DNA of 64,000 nucleotides from Caenorhabditis elegans (taxonomy: Eukaryota > Nematoda > Chromadorea > Rhabditida > Rhabditidae): NCBI RefSeq assembly GCF_000002985.6, contig NC_003284.9, positions 5,270,001-5,334,000 of the forward strand. Direction: 5' to 3'. Positions within the stretch are counted from its first letter, which is position 1, and each line of letters opens with the position of its first letter. Shown one piece after another: positions 51,223 through 63,076 of this stretch. The position numbers and the translations under genes are program-made. Under the pieces are notes generated by a model. That model was not told where the DNA came from, ran no database searches, and worked only from the letters and a program-made list of their open reading frames with translations.

Positions 51223-51253
51223 TGCTTCTTGGCGTCGAGGAATCTGAATACAT
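51223..51253 (-). CDS. sto-2: Alternative first coding exon of sto-2
   Basis: ATG at 51253, ten codons (MYSDSSTPRS) and a consensus A|GTAAGT donor in phase 1, compatible with the common exon at 41763. The peptide is short, Ser/Thr-rich and polar. The predicted product is about 346 residues. Confidence 0.7.
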
Positions 51254-52217
51254 GGCGACAGGCTATAGAGATTCAATATGATTTATTTCGCACCGTTGTT
51301 TTCTTTCTGTCTCCTATCCTTTATCTCAAATGATTGATACCACCACAACGTACGAATGGGTAGAGATAAATGAGCCTCCCCCTTGCTCAAAGCATGGAGG
51401 GCCTCTCTCACGTTGACAGACTTTGTCCCACAACCGAGTTATTGCAAATAGATGAACTCAGTCTCAAACTCAAATGAACTATTCTCGTTTCAATTTTCTC
51501 TTCCCCTTTTCTTGTTTGCATCCTCCACGCAATTGCATTGTAATCACTGTTTTTACTCTAACTTTTTGAAGAAGTCTTTTTTGGATTCACAAAAAAAAAA
51601 TGTCTCTCAAGTAACTTCAACTTTTTTTTCTGAACACCCAAATCAAATCATATACCCGCTCGAAAATCAGAAAGCTATACGGGCATTAGTGCGTTGCGTT
51701 CGCACAAATGGAGCAGTTACTTGTCATCAAATTGTGCTCTAAACACACTCTCGCGCGCAAGAGAAAGTTACGTAGTCATTATAATGAAGTTACGTATTCC
51801 CCAGAGGTTGCACAGTAGTTCAAAAGTGTTCCCGTTCTTCTTTTCTAACGTCTATGTAGTCAAGATCTCGACAAATTAGTTTCACTGACAGAATGGAGGG
51901 GGAGGGGGAAGCGCAGTCATGCGTGAACGTGAAAAATTATTGGAGGTCCATCAAATTGGGACACCCACATAGAATAGTGAAAGAGATAACTGATCGAGAT
52001 TTAAATTAAATTCTTGAATTTATATGTTATTCAAACGTTTCACGCCGTTTAAACAACAGAAAAATCGAATTTTCTGAAATGTTTCTGCTTTTAGTTTTTT
52101 AATCCACCAGTGCCTACACCTACAAACTTCCAGCCCTTTCGCGGAACCTGAAATGTCGGGCGTTGCGCAATTGTTCAGGCTATTTTAGGTACTGATAAAC
52201 AGTCGGTAGTCATGCAT

Positions 52218-52266
52218 GTAGGTAGGCTAGAGCCAGGCACGGATGTCTGAAGTCTAGCCTACCTAC
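52218..52266. repeat. Perfect 14 bp stem hairpin
   Basis: GTAGGTAGGCTAGA at 52218-52231 is exactly complementary to TCTAGCCTACCTAC at 52253-52266, with a 21 nt loop. It lies in a GC-richer island (about 52100-52270) within the AT-rich sto-2 upstream intron, probably part of a dispersed repeat. Confidence 0.7.
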
Positions 52267-52332
52267 AATAAATTTTTTGATCAAGTTATTCAAATCAGCA
52301 TCCATGATGGGCGGCAATTGTTTTTGGCAATT

Positions 52333-52648
52333 CTACAAAATGACCTATTGCGCCATGCCTTAAAAAATAGTGTCGAGTTATAGGAAATTATTTGTTTTAT
52401 CTATTAATGACATTTATTTCTGCTCAAACATTCGAAAAAATGCTCAAAAATTTCCTGAACGTTGTCAATTGACGAGAAACACAACTCAATAATTTGATAG
52501 TTTGACATTGACAACTTTCTGGCAATTTTTGACAACTTTTTTCAAATGATAAATAATATTTTTTTTTAAAAATCAAGCAGTTTTCTATGTTTTCACACTT
52601 ATAAATTCAAAAAATATTTCAAAAAAAAACGGCGCAATAGGTCTTTTG
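52333..52648. mobile_element. Small MITE-like element with GACCTATTGCGCC inverted ends
   Basis: GACCTATTGCGCC near 52343-52355 is repeated as its reverse complement GGCGCAATAGGTC near 52630-52642, with similar A-rich sequence outside. The roughly 300 bp between are AT-rich and non-coding. Typical size and form for a non-autonomous DNA transposon. Confidence 0.6.
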
Positions 52649-53318
52649 TATAATTGCAGCTCACCCTGATCAAGGTAGATTTCCAGCAAAAAAACAAGTA
52701 AAAGCAACTTCCAAAAAACTACATTTCTGAGATCGAAATGTTCTCAAACTGGGCGTCGAATAATTTGAGTGTTTTGCTGTTGGTGCTTCTACACATTCAG
52801 TTAGCAGATTTTTTGCGTTCAAAAATTTTCATTTTTTCAAATTTTATTTTCTTTTGATTTTTCCAAAAACGGGAGAAATTTCTAGAATTATACAAGTCCA
52901 GTTAATTGTAGCAAAGTTTCTGACCTAAAACTAATAATATACTTTAAGTGTGCTCACCTTTTTACTTTCTTTGTACAATATAACTGAAACTATGTGGCCA
53001 GTAACGGAAAATAAACTAATCGAGAATTGGTCACTCTGCACCAGAAAAGTGATAAGTATGAAGTCTACTAAAAATGAATTGAAGTATGAACGAGAGAACG
53101 ATGTTCAAAGAGAAACTATACGTTTTTAATGATTCGGACGGATGGCTATGAATGAACATAAAAACTACTGAAACTGACCACTCCTACGTTTCAAGTTGCA
53201 ACGACCCTTTTTTGACATTCACTTTCATACTTCGTATAGTATACTATTGAAATGATATAGTTCCAAAAATGGAGAAAGGATGAGTTTGATATTTAGATGA
53301 GATATAAAAACAACTCAC

Positions 53319-53385
53319 TCGAAGAAGAAACTCCACTGGCGGCGAAGCGCAGCTTTACTTTCCGACTTCCTTCAGATTTGCTCAT
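53319..53385 (-). CDS. sto-2: Most distal recognised alternative first coding exon of sto-2
   Basis: The ATG at 53385 is immediately preceded by an ATTTTACAG acceptor, as expected if the spliced leader is added directly before the start codon. Twenty-two codons, basic then Ser-rich (MSKSEGSRKVKLRFAASG...), end at A|GTGAGT in phase 1, compatible with the common exon at 41763, for a product of about 358 residues. The intron to the common exon would be about 11.5 kb. Confidence 0.75.
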
Positions 53386-56300
53386 CTGTAAAATATTTTA
53401 TTGGTGCGGGAAAACAAACAAGATACAAAAATGAGAAATAAAAAAGTAAAAAAACCAACTAAAAAAATACCATAGAAGCTTAATTTTATCTAAAAGCAGA
53501 GTAGTGTCAGAAATTAATATTAATGTACCGAATAAAAATGTGAAAAGTTTAAAGCATTTTCAATACTTTTAATGAATTTTGTCAAAATTTCGCAACAGAG
53601 AAATTAGAAAAAACCGAATAATTTTTTTAATTCCAGCGCGAATGGCCGATCTAGTCACAACAATTTTGAGTTTTCCAGCTGTAACGATTATTTTTCTCCA
53701 ATTTTTGTTTGAAATTCTATTCCAAAAATCGTTTGCGGAAAAAATATGAAAAAATAAACTCTGAAAAAAAATGTCAAAGCTAGTCTTCGGAAAATAATTT
53801 TAACAAATCCTCTAAAAATGGTACTTGTTGCCCTCATTTAAAAACTAATGTTTTCACTATTAAAAAATAAAAGCATGTAGAATATTTTTGCATTTTCAGG
53901 CTGAGGAAATTACCACTTCTACGGGCTAAAGAGAAAAATTTCATAACACGCCTAATTTGAATGGAGTAAAATATATAAAATTAACTCAATTTTGAAGTGA
54001 GGGCATGTGAGGGCACAATTCCCGAAAAAATTTGATAAAGTCAATAAATTGATAAATTAGAGTCGGTATATTAAGACTAATTTCCGTCATTACATCCAAA
54101 AAATTCACTGAATCAACTCCACATTTTAGTTGATATTCAATGTGAAAGAAAAGCAAAACATAAATAAAAACAATGAAGTAAAAGCTCAAATTCGTAAATA
54201 TAACTTTTTTTCGAAAATACGATGAAAGCTCATTTTTGTTTCGAGTCGCCGAACTACTTTCGGACAAAGCCGCATCTTGTAACCCTCTTGCGAAAACAAC
54301 ATTTCAAAGTTTCAGAAGATGTTCGCATTGAGATGCAAACAAAATGTGAGAAGTAGCCGACGGAGTGCCTCTGTGGTGTGAATAATTTTAATGTGATAAT
54401 GAGTTTTTTGTTCTGTGGATGTTGTCAACTAGCGTCTCTTGCTCATTTGTTTCCACAACACAAGTAAACAAAAGTTTTTCTTCTCGAAGAAGCGAATGTT
54501 TCAATTTTCCTAAATGACATGTCATAGCATTTCTATTGAGATTAATTCTTGCTAAAAAATACTTTCAGTAAAAATTTTGTATCAATTTACTCACATGAAA
54601 TAATTTGAATTGACTGAATGCTACTACGAAAAATTTTAAGATTTTAGTTTGAAGTTTAATTTTTAACGTTAGTAAATCACATTTTTTGAAAACATGCTAA
54701 ACTTGAAAAGAATACATAAAACATATTTTAAAATGTTGTCATAACAACAGTGTTCAATGATTTACTAGAAGTTATGATCAATTTTGTACCCGGAACCAAA
54801 AATCCTAAAATTCAACTATGAGACATTGTCAGACTTTAATTCAAGCAGAAAATTAATCAAAATCCTCCTTTTTTTGCCAAAAAATACGTGCGGCACATTT
54901 TTCGTGATATCTTCTTTTTTATTTTCATTTTAATTTGTATTCACGTCAAATTCAGTGTTCAAAAAATCATCTGTTTTCCAAATATTTTCATCACAACAAG
55001 CTCCAATCGTGACATTAACTCGAATTTTTCTTGTACTAAAAACATAAGAACAACTAGTTACAACTAGTATTAAAATCGCAAATATAAATATTGGAATGTT
55101 AAAAAATAACGCTCGTGCGGAAGTTGTCCTTGTAGTGCTTAGTGATCAAAAGATCCTAATACGGTAATACTTAAAAATGTTCGGAGGTTTAGCTTTAAAT
55201 TGCTCAAAATTCCCAAATTTATAAAAAATGTACATTCTTAGCAAAACTATATCAACCAGTTGAAAGATTATGCTTATTTGGTCCTGTTAACATCAGTTCT
55301 ACTCAGAATTTGCTATTAGGTGCACAAAGAGATACGTAATCAATTTCCAGAAAGACTCGAACTTGATGGGATTTTGGCTCACACTTTGTCAAAAAGTGAC
55401 ATTTGTTTCTTATTTATTGCCTATTTTTTCTAAATTTTCTACATGGTTCAAACAATAAAGTTAAACTTGTTCAAAATTATTTTTCAATTGTGAGAATCCA
55501 GATGAAACACTGCCAATAAACTATCTAGAAAAGAGTAGCAAAAGTAAGATTCATTCGAAGATCTAGGAAACAAACAGGAAAACATGTTAGTCAAAAAAAA
55601 AATTTGAGAGCTTACAATTATGACCTAATTATAAGGAAAAGTAAGAAGCAAAGTAACGAAAAGGTTGAAGCCATCTGAAAGTATGCTTCTTGTGTAAGTA
55701 ACGTTTTCTGTGTTGAAAACAAGTGTTTTGAGGACACGAAGCAATATGCGGAATTTGTACTAACAAGATGTGAAAATGTGAAAATGGGAAACACCTGCTT
55801 CCACTTTTCATGTGTCATAAAATATCAAAAGCTAAGAAAATAACAGGTGCAAAAAGTGTGAATCAGAATTCCTGATGATTATTGTAAAAGCAATCTCAAA
55901 ATGAATAGTAAAAAATTGGAAGACTAGAAAAAAAGTTGAGTTTTTGATTGAGACGGAAATGTCTATGAGAAGCAATCGACCGACGTGTGCAGTAGTTTTT
56001 TGTATCAAAGAATAAATGAGCGTAATATGCGTGAGAGATATAGTTTCGGCTCTTTTTGATTTTGCTCTATGTGGCCCCTCTCACACGTCGGTGGATCTCA
56101 TCTTTCAACATCGGAAGTAGTTGTTTATTTGATTCCTACTCAGAGAACACAAATCTCTCAAAAAAAAAATTGTGGATATTTTTTATGAGGAAGTCTGCAT
56201 AAATGTTTGCTGAGTGATAAACAAGGATTTTCTTTAATAATGAAATTCGGCGGAAGCGATTTCATTTCGGATTTTTGAATGTCTTGACACTAATTTGAAA

Positions 56301-59300
56301 TAATTTGAAAAAAAAAGAGAAAAAAAAGGAAAAAGAAGAAAAAAAGAAGAAAAATCTCGAAAAAAAAACGTTGACACGCACGCTACTAAATGAGAAATAC
56401 TTATTCGCTCTTACAGCACAGTTGTTTTGATTATTTTCAGAAGTCGCCTGAAATTACCAAATCGTATTTTTAAAGTGTTACATAGAAAACTAGATTTTCA
56501 AAAGCTACAAAATATTCTAGTTTTTTTCCAGATGGCTATAGATAAATTGTACGAAATCAATGAACAATTTGACCGCTAAAAAAATTTGAAAACTTTAAAA
56601 ACAGAAAAGCGGACCCTGCGGGTAATTATTTGCGGGGAGTGCTAACCAATTGTGTAATTGTCTGGTTCACCATTGAATTTGTAAAAATTCAGAAATATTA
56701 TACTCACAGAAATTAAAGGTATTATACAACAAAATCATTGAAATATTATCATACTCCTTTGCTTTGGTACATAAGTTTTGAAAGTTCTCAAAATTAATGC
56801 TTACCGATTTTTTGCACAATTTGGTAGGGTTCATTTTTTTGAGCAACTTTAAGGCTATTTCAAAATTGCTAAAATACCCAAAAAAAATTTTTTAACTTTT
56901 CGAAATTTTTTGAATTTTTTTTACAGTGCAATCAAAAAGTTGTGAAAACTCGGTTTTCACTTATAATTTTGGTAGTCGGCAAGAAAGTTCACTACATTTT
57001 CATATTCAAATTGAGTTTTAAATGTTTGTATTAAAACAGTATAAGTGTAAGCTGCAGCAATGCTCAAATTTTCTTGAAAAATCCACATTTCTGGAAATTT
57101 GGTGTTATCAAGCTTTTTATCAAAAATTAGCAAGCTAAAATTTAGAAATCATTTAAAAATTTAAAATCATAATTATACATTTTCAGTTTTGTTTTAAAGA
57201 GTATCCCTTACAACTAAAAGGTGATGTTGAGTTTGAAAAAAAGGTCATACACAGAAAGAATAACGTTACCCGCCACCGCTTTCCTAACGTTAAAATATTC
57301 CTTTAATGCATTTCGGATTTGTTTGAAGTCAACGAACATTAAATGTAAAAAGCGGTCTGCTTGCCTATCCCTTCTATTTTTTTCTCATAATCGCCCACCA
57401 CCAAGTACTAGAGCAGATGTCTCATTGAGATTTGAGATGAAAGAAAAACCAACTACATAACTATCACAACATATTCTGTAAAGATCAAGCATCAGGAACT
57501 GAATGATGGCCATGTGTAGCCATCAATTGTGTGTGTCACTTCATTTTTCCTGCCTGCCTGTTCTTGCCTCATCACTATGCAAATTGCTCAAAGTATACAA
57601 CTTATGCACATTCCGAAACGCTTCGGCAAAATTTTGAGATTTTCGAATACGTGAACAAAAAGGTGAGAGAGTATGGCAAGAAAATAAAGTTGCTCGTTAG
57701 AATTTTGAAACGTTCACAAAACTGGCTGAGAGAAAAACGGGGGATTAGAACATTGCCGAAATGGGAAATAGAAAAAAAAAGAATCAAGAGCAAATGATAA
57801 TTTTGAGTGACTGATGAGATGTCACACATAGTATTCCAAAAGGGTAGGTAACCAAAAAATGTTCAATTTTAAAAATTGTTTTTTGTTCATTGATTGTTGT
57901 TAGTAAATACGTTTTATGAATAAACTCACATCAAAATTGGCAAAATCCACGATTTTTCAGATTTTTCAATATTTTTAGTCAAAAGCTTCGAAGAATGCCC
58001 AAATTTTGAAAATTTGGAGTTTTCGAGAAAATTCGAGAATTACTCCAGGCACATCCCCTACGATGTTAAAATTATGAAACGTAATTCAACCTCATTTAAA
58101 ACAACAGACTCTTGAGAAAAATCCTTATGTAACGGCCGAGTTTTGATTTAAATTTTTCTGAAAACTATGTATTATTTTAGAATTCTGGTTCTGATTTTGA
58201 GTGGTTTCAAACATTTTTTCTATTTCCTGAACGTTTACGATTTTACTAATATTTTTTCGCTGCAAAGGTTTTCTAACTGAATTTCAATCTATGGAGACTT
58301 TTGAAAAATGTTAATTATTTGTTAATTCTAAATATAAATATTTGAAAATTTTATCTAGCTCAAGCAATTTCACATTTGAAGCAAATTAAAAAATAATCAA
58401 TAATTTCACATGTAGATTTCATAGATCAAAGTATGCCAAAAGTGGTTTTAAAATCAAAAATCAATAAACCAGTCATAAAATCGGGAAAAAACGCAGTGTT
58501 CAACCAATCAGTTATATTTTAACAACGATTGAATTAGAATTCTGCTTTTGGAGCCTATTTTCAACCCAAAATTTTAACAAATGGTGGCGTACTACCAAAA
58601 AACTTTTCAAGGAATATTTCATTCTAAAAAAAGATTTTTTTCTGAAATGATTCTAGTTAATTACTGATTTCCCACACAAGCCAAGATCAACAATATTACA
58701 CAAGTCACTCGAAAAACAATTGTGGGAACAAAGGATTTTCTGTTTGTTTTTAACCGGCATGATTGCAGTTCTCAAGTATGCTCAAGATGTCATTATGTCA
58801 AATGTCAGTGTCCATCATCAGTGACCACATTTTTCATTTTTCTGTTTTTTATTGGAGGTGCAGCATCAAACTTTGGGTTGTTACTATATGGTTCAATTCG
58901 GTCTAAGACTACAGAATATTATACAGGCACGTTCTGACAAGCCCCCGAAATAGTGATGACCTTAAACTTTTGCTTCAAAAAATCTACTTTCAGATAAACT
59001 CTCAAATTTTGTCAATGTCGCAACGGCCTGAACGATAATTTTATTTGTATTCAGGACCTGTGTTAGTCCGTTTACTAGGGAATACATGACCTATTGGGTG
59101 GAGTTTCAGAACAAATTTAGTGTCAGTGGACAGCTGATTTTATGTACTTCTCAAACATAAAAGACTGTTTTTGCCGCTGATATCTAGAATTTTTTAGAAA
59201 TTTGCATCCAAAGTTTAATGCGGATTTCAGTTAATTTTCTACACGAATCCTATGGATAAGAGTTTTCAGTTAGGCAAAAAATCACAACCTCAACTCCCTC

Positions 59301-59538
59301 TTTCAAAATAAATATTTAGCTTTTGATTTTGTTACTTGATAATTCCACTAAACATTCCACCTGGTGACTATGCAAACGATGACAAAAGTCCTACCGACTC
59401 AATACTCTGTACATTTCTTTTCCAATCTGTCATGATTTTACCGCTTATCACTGTGTTAACAGACGAAATGAAATGATTGATAAAGACTCTTTTCTGCCAT
59501 TGAAGTAAAGTTGCTGGTTGAAGACTTTTACTTTTTTC
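53386..59538. other. Intergenic region between sto-2 first exon and the S28 peptidase gene
   Basis: About 6.1 kb between two divergent genes, mostly AT-rich. It must contain the distal sto-2 promoter and the peptidase promoter. No exon with compatible edges was identified with confidence. Two weak items are noted elsewhere: a GTGAGT donor after a possible ATG-started peptide near 56700-56745 (-) and a Cys-rich frame with a hydrophobic segment at 58722-58937 (+). Confidence 0.5.
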
Positions 59539-62269
59539 ATGAAGTCACTGAATTTATTACTCGTTCTCGGAGCACTTTTTGCTCACTCCGAGTCAGCACG
59601 GCATCCCCACTTGCCACCGTATCTACTGGGGCGACCTACTGAACATGGATTTGTTCGCCATGGTGATCGATTTTTCACAAACTTCGATACTCCAGCTCCA
59701 AACTTGAACAGATCAACTATTTCACAAAAAGTTGATAACTTTGATGCAAATAACAATGCTATGTATAACCAGGTATTGCAAACTGGACATTTTTTTCAAT
59801 TATGAATTAAATTGAATTCAGAGATACTGGTACAATCCAACGTTCACTCAAAATAAAAACATTGTTTTTCTGATGATTCAAGGAGAGGCGCCAGCCACCG
59901 ACACGTGGATCAGTAATCCAAACTACCAATACTTGCAATGGGCAAAGGAATTTGGAGCTGATGTTTTTCAACTGGAACACAGATGCTTTGGTCAAAGTCG
60001 TCCATATCCGTAAGTGAAATGTTGTAAAAATTAAGATCATAATAACTTTATAATATTTCATGAACGGAGAAAAATACATACGTTTTCAAATCTATAGAAA
60101 TAGTGCTACGAACTGAGTTTGTATTTAAAGAAGGAACTCTTGAATGGAAAGTCCAACAAAACCGACATCTGAAATGTTGCCTGAAATCTTGATTTTAATA
60201 TTGAACCAGTTCATTCCGAGTTGTATTTTTTATTGATTCAGCTTACGTTTTCAGTTTCAAAGCCTCCAATAATCAATACATTTGAGTGACGAGCGGCAAA
60301 GAATGCACTTAAGTAAACGAACAAAAAAAGGAATAAATCATTTTGTTATGAAAATAAAGTGACATGAATTTAAAAAAAAACCAGATTGATACAGTAAAAT
60401 TGGCAAAGTTGTAGTTTTCCGCTGGATTTTTAAAAAAAATATTCAAGAAGAATCATTATTAAATTTGATTTTGGTAGCCATTTTGAGTACACGAAAATAA
60501 AAAATCCAATTTCAGAGACACTTCTATGCCAGGAATTAAAGTTTGCACTATGACCCAAGCATTGGCTGATATTCACAACTTCATCCAGCAAATGAATCGT
60601 CGTTTCAATTTCCAAAATCCAAAGTGGATTACTTTTGGAGGTTCTTATCCGGGAACTTTATCAGCGTTGTTCCGCCAGCAATATCCCGCGGACACTGTTG
60701 GAGCAGTTGCTAGCAGTGCTCCACTTGACTGGACACTTGACTTCTTTGGTATAATTTTTCTGAAAATTTCATATGATGTGACAATTTTTCAGAATACGCA
60801 ATGGTCGTTGAGGATGTGTTGAAGAAAACAAGTGTTGATTGTTGGAGAAATGTAAACCAAGCTTTTCTTAATATGCAACAATTGAGTTTGACTAAAGCGG
60901 GTATTCAACAGCTGAACACATATTTCAAGTAAGTAGCGGTTTATATTAGTAGTTATGTACTCTCTTATAGTCTTGTTCCTGCATTTGTTGATGGGCAGTA
61001 CACCCAACATGACATTGATAACTTCTTCGCAAACGTCTACAGTTTCTTCCAGGGAGTTGTTCAATATACTTATGACGGAAGAGTGAGTAGTCATGTGTAT
61101 AAACTCAGCTTATGAATTGACATTACTTTTAGAACAATGCCACTTTGAACGGATTGAATGCTCAACAGTTGTGCAATAAAATGAATGATGCTACTGTGCC
61201 AGATGTTATAACTCGTGTCAACAACACCATCAACTGGGTATGTGAATTTTACTTGTTCTCACCACATACTACTTTTCTTTCAGATCAACCAAATGAACGG
61301 GGACCCAGTTGGACCATTCCAAAATTCGTACAGTGATATGATGACCGTCCTAGCTAATGCTTCCTATGATGATAATAGTGCGGTTCCAGGAGATATTGGT
61401 ATGCTAACGTATAACAGCTACAATTAAAATGACGCTTACTTTAGCTGCTAATCGTGGCTGGATGTGGCTGTGCTGTAACGAACTCGGAGCTCTTCAAACT
61501 ACCGATCAAGGAAGAAATATTTTCCAACAAACCGTACCATTGGGGTGAGATTCATTAATCAAAAGCTAAATGCGGCTTTACATTAGCAAAAATCAAACAC
61601 TTATATTATAGACTTAAACATAAAAACCAAAAATTTGAAAAATTACTCAGTATAACAAAAGGGAACGTTTTCTCAGTTTAATTGAGATTTTTATTTTATC
61701 AAAAACGTACCAAGATGCAGGCTGAAATAGCTGAAACTAATAAGCTTGTGTAAACTCACTGCCTACTATAAGTCACCTATATAAAATTTAAGGAAAACCG
61801 TAAATTGACGAAATACGTCAAAACTTATTTGCCGCCCTAATATATTTTATACTCATAACAGTGAAACACGATAACATGCTCAACGAAATTCGGTTATAGA
61901 TACTTTATCGACATGTGCACTGACATGTTTGGAGCCGATATTGGTATCAAGTATGTTCGCGACAATAACAAACAGACTTTGTACAAATACAAGGGTGCTG
62001 ACAACTATCAAGCTACCAATGTCGTATTACCCAATGGAGCATTCGACCCATGGCATGTTCTAGGAACATACAACAATGACACCGCCAATCACATGACCCC
62101 ACTTCTTATTCAAGGTAATGCTTTGGCACTTTTTTCGTTTGAACTCATAGTTTCAGGAGCTGCACACTGCTCGGATATGTACCCAACATATCCTGGAGAG
62201 CCGACTGATTTGGCTAAAAACCGAGCAATCATCCACAACGAACTCAAATATTTCCTAGGGATTTCTTAA
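59539..62269 (+). CDS. Secreted serine carboxypeptidase, peptidase family S28 (PRCP/DPP7 type)
   Basis: Ten exons join in frame to 516 residues: 59539-59772, 59822-60009, 60516-60748, 60793-60928, 60971-61082, 61133-61237, 61284-61398, 61445-61544, 61900-62114 and 62157-62269 (TAA). S28 enzymes cleave after proline (removing C-terminal residues or N-terminal dipeptides), usually in lysosomes or outside the cell. The first ATG (59539) gives a signal peptide (SLNLLLVLGALFAHSESA). The fold is an alpha/beta hydrolase: LEHRCFGQSRPY, the nucleophile elbow GGSYPG with Ser184, the WLCCNELG motif, NGAFDPWHVLG with Asp457 and GAAHCSDMYP with His483, so the triad is complete. Several N-glycosylation sequons (for example NRS, NAT, NAS) suit a secreted protein. 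Poly(A) signals AATAAA lie at 62307 and 62321. Nematodes carry several S28 paralogues; I do not assign which. Confidence 0.92.
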
Positions 62270-63076
62270 CTTTTCTAAACCCGTTTTGATTAACATTTTT
62301 CAAACCAATAAACTGATGTGAATAAAGCGGAAATTGATTGTGCTGGCAAAATAATAGTGATGAAAGGCATTTATTGATTGAGGCAAAACATATCCAAAGA
62401 ATTAACTGTACATTATCAGTTCACAAGGCCAATATTCATAAAAAATTTTAATAGGCACAGAAAATTTGGAGATTCAATATACACATACACATTTGAAGAC
62501 GTTGGGTTTTCTACGGAGTTGTCTTCTGATCCGGAACTCAAACTATTTCATAAATTGGAATTGCACCCATTTACTCTACTTCAGTTGTCATCTCGGGTCA
62601 TTTCAAATACATAAATCCTTAGTTAACTACAAATAATTTTTACCTGACAATTGTTTTTGATTAATTCACAGGCATTCGAAATATGGGCTGATAACGTTGA
62701 GAAATGAGGTGCAAAACTGATACATGAAAAACTGTAATTTATAAATCCAGTTGACTATTTTGTAACTAGTGAAGTTGAAGTGATAATAGGCAAGAACATG
62801 AAACTTACACACTTGTGAAGGGACTTTGTTGAATAAGTCACCTACTAATAGTAAATATATACACAAACTTTTGAAGATAAAACAACCGTATTGTCAGTAT
62901 TAGTGTTGCACTTGAAAATGTAATGGTTACTTTTGAAGCAAAACTGATAGAGATAATACGGTGTTTTGAAGGTGTCAATTTGTTAAGTCGAACTTAAAAT
63001 GCCTTCGAAAAACCCAGAAAATTAGAAGAATGTATCCACAAAGCAGAGTAAGAGACCAGAGGAAAACAGCTCAAAA
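62270..63076. other. Convergent intergenic region, no gene seen
   Basis: About 800 bp between the tail-to-tail peptidase gene and the last gene. It contains the peptidase 3' UTR with poly(A) signals. Apparent reading frames are short, AT-rich and unsupported. Confidence 0.6.

Larger units (their letters stand above)
42800..53318. other. sto-2: Upstream alternative-promoter/intron region of sto-2
   Basis: About 10.5 kb on the 5' side of the stomatin gene, containing the alternative first exons listed above, the tRNA-Phe gene and several small repeat elements. GC-richer islands at about 44200-44720, 45360-45500, 51340-51430 and 52100-52270 stand out from the AT-rich background and are the likeliest places for promoters or repeats. 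No other protein gene is supported. Confidence 0.5.

Noticed and set aside
55618..55818. Minus-strand frame ending in a signal-peptide-like stretch
   Set aside because: The stop comes before the only good donor, so it cannot join to any downstream exon.
56700..56745. Possible sixth sto-2 first exon (ATG then GTGAGT donor in phase 1)
   Set aside because: One in three random ATG-donor pairs would share the phase, the peptide is featureless, and no acceptor or conservation argument supports it.
58722..58937. Cys-rich frame followed by a hydrophobic segment
   Set aside because: It has no ATG in frame, no clear acceptor and stands alone; chance cannot be excluded.
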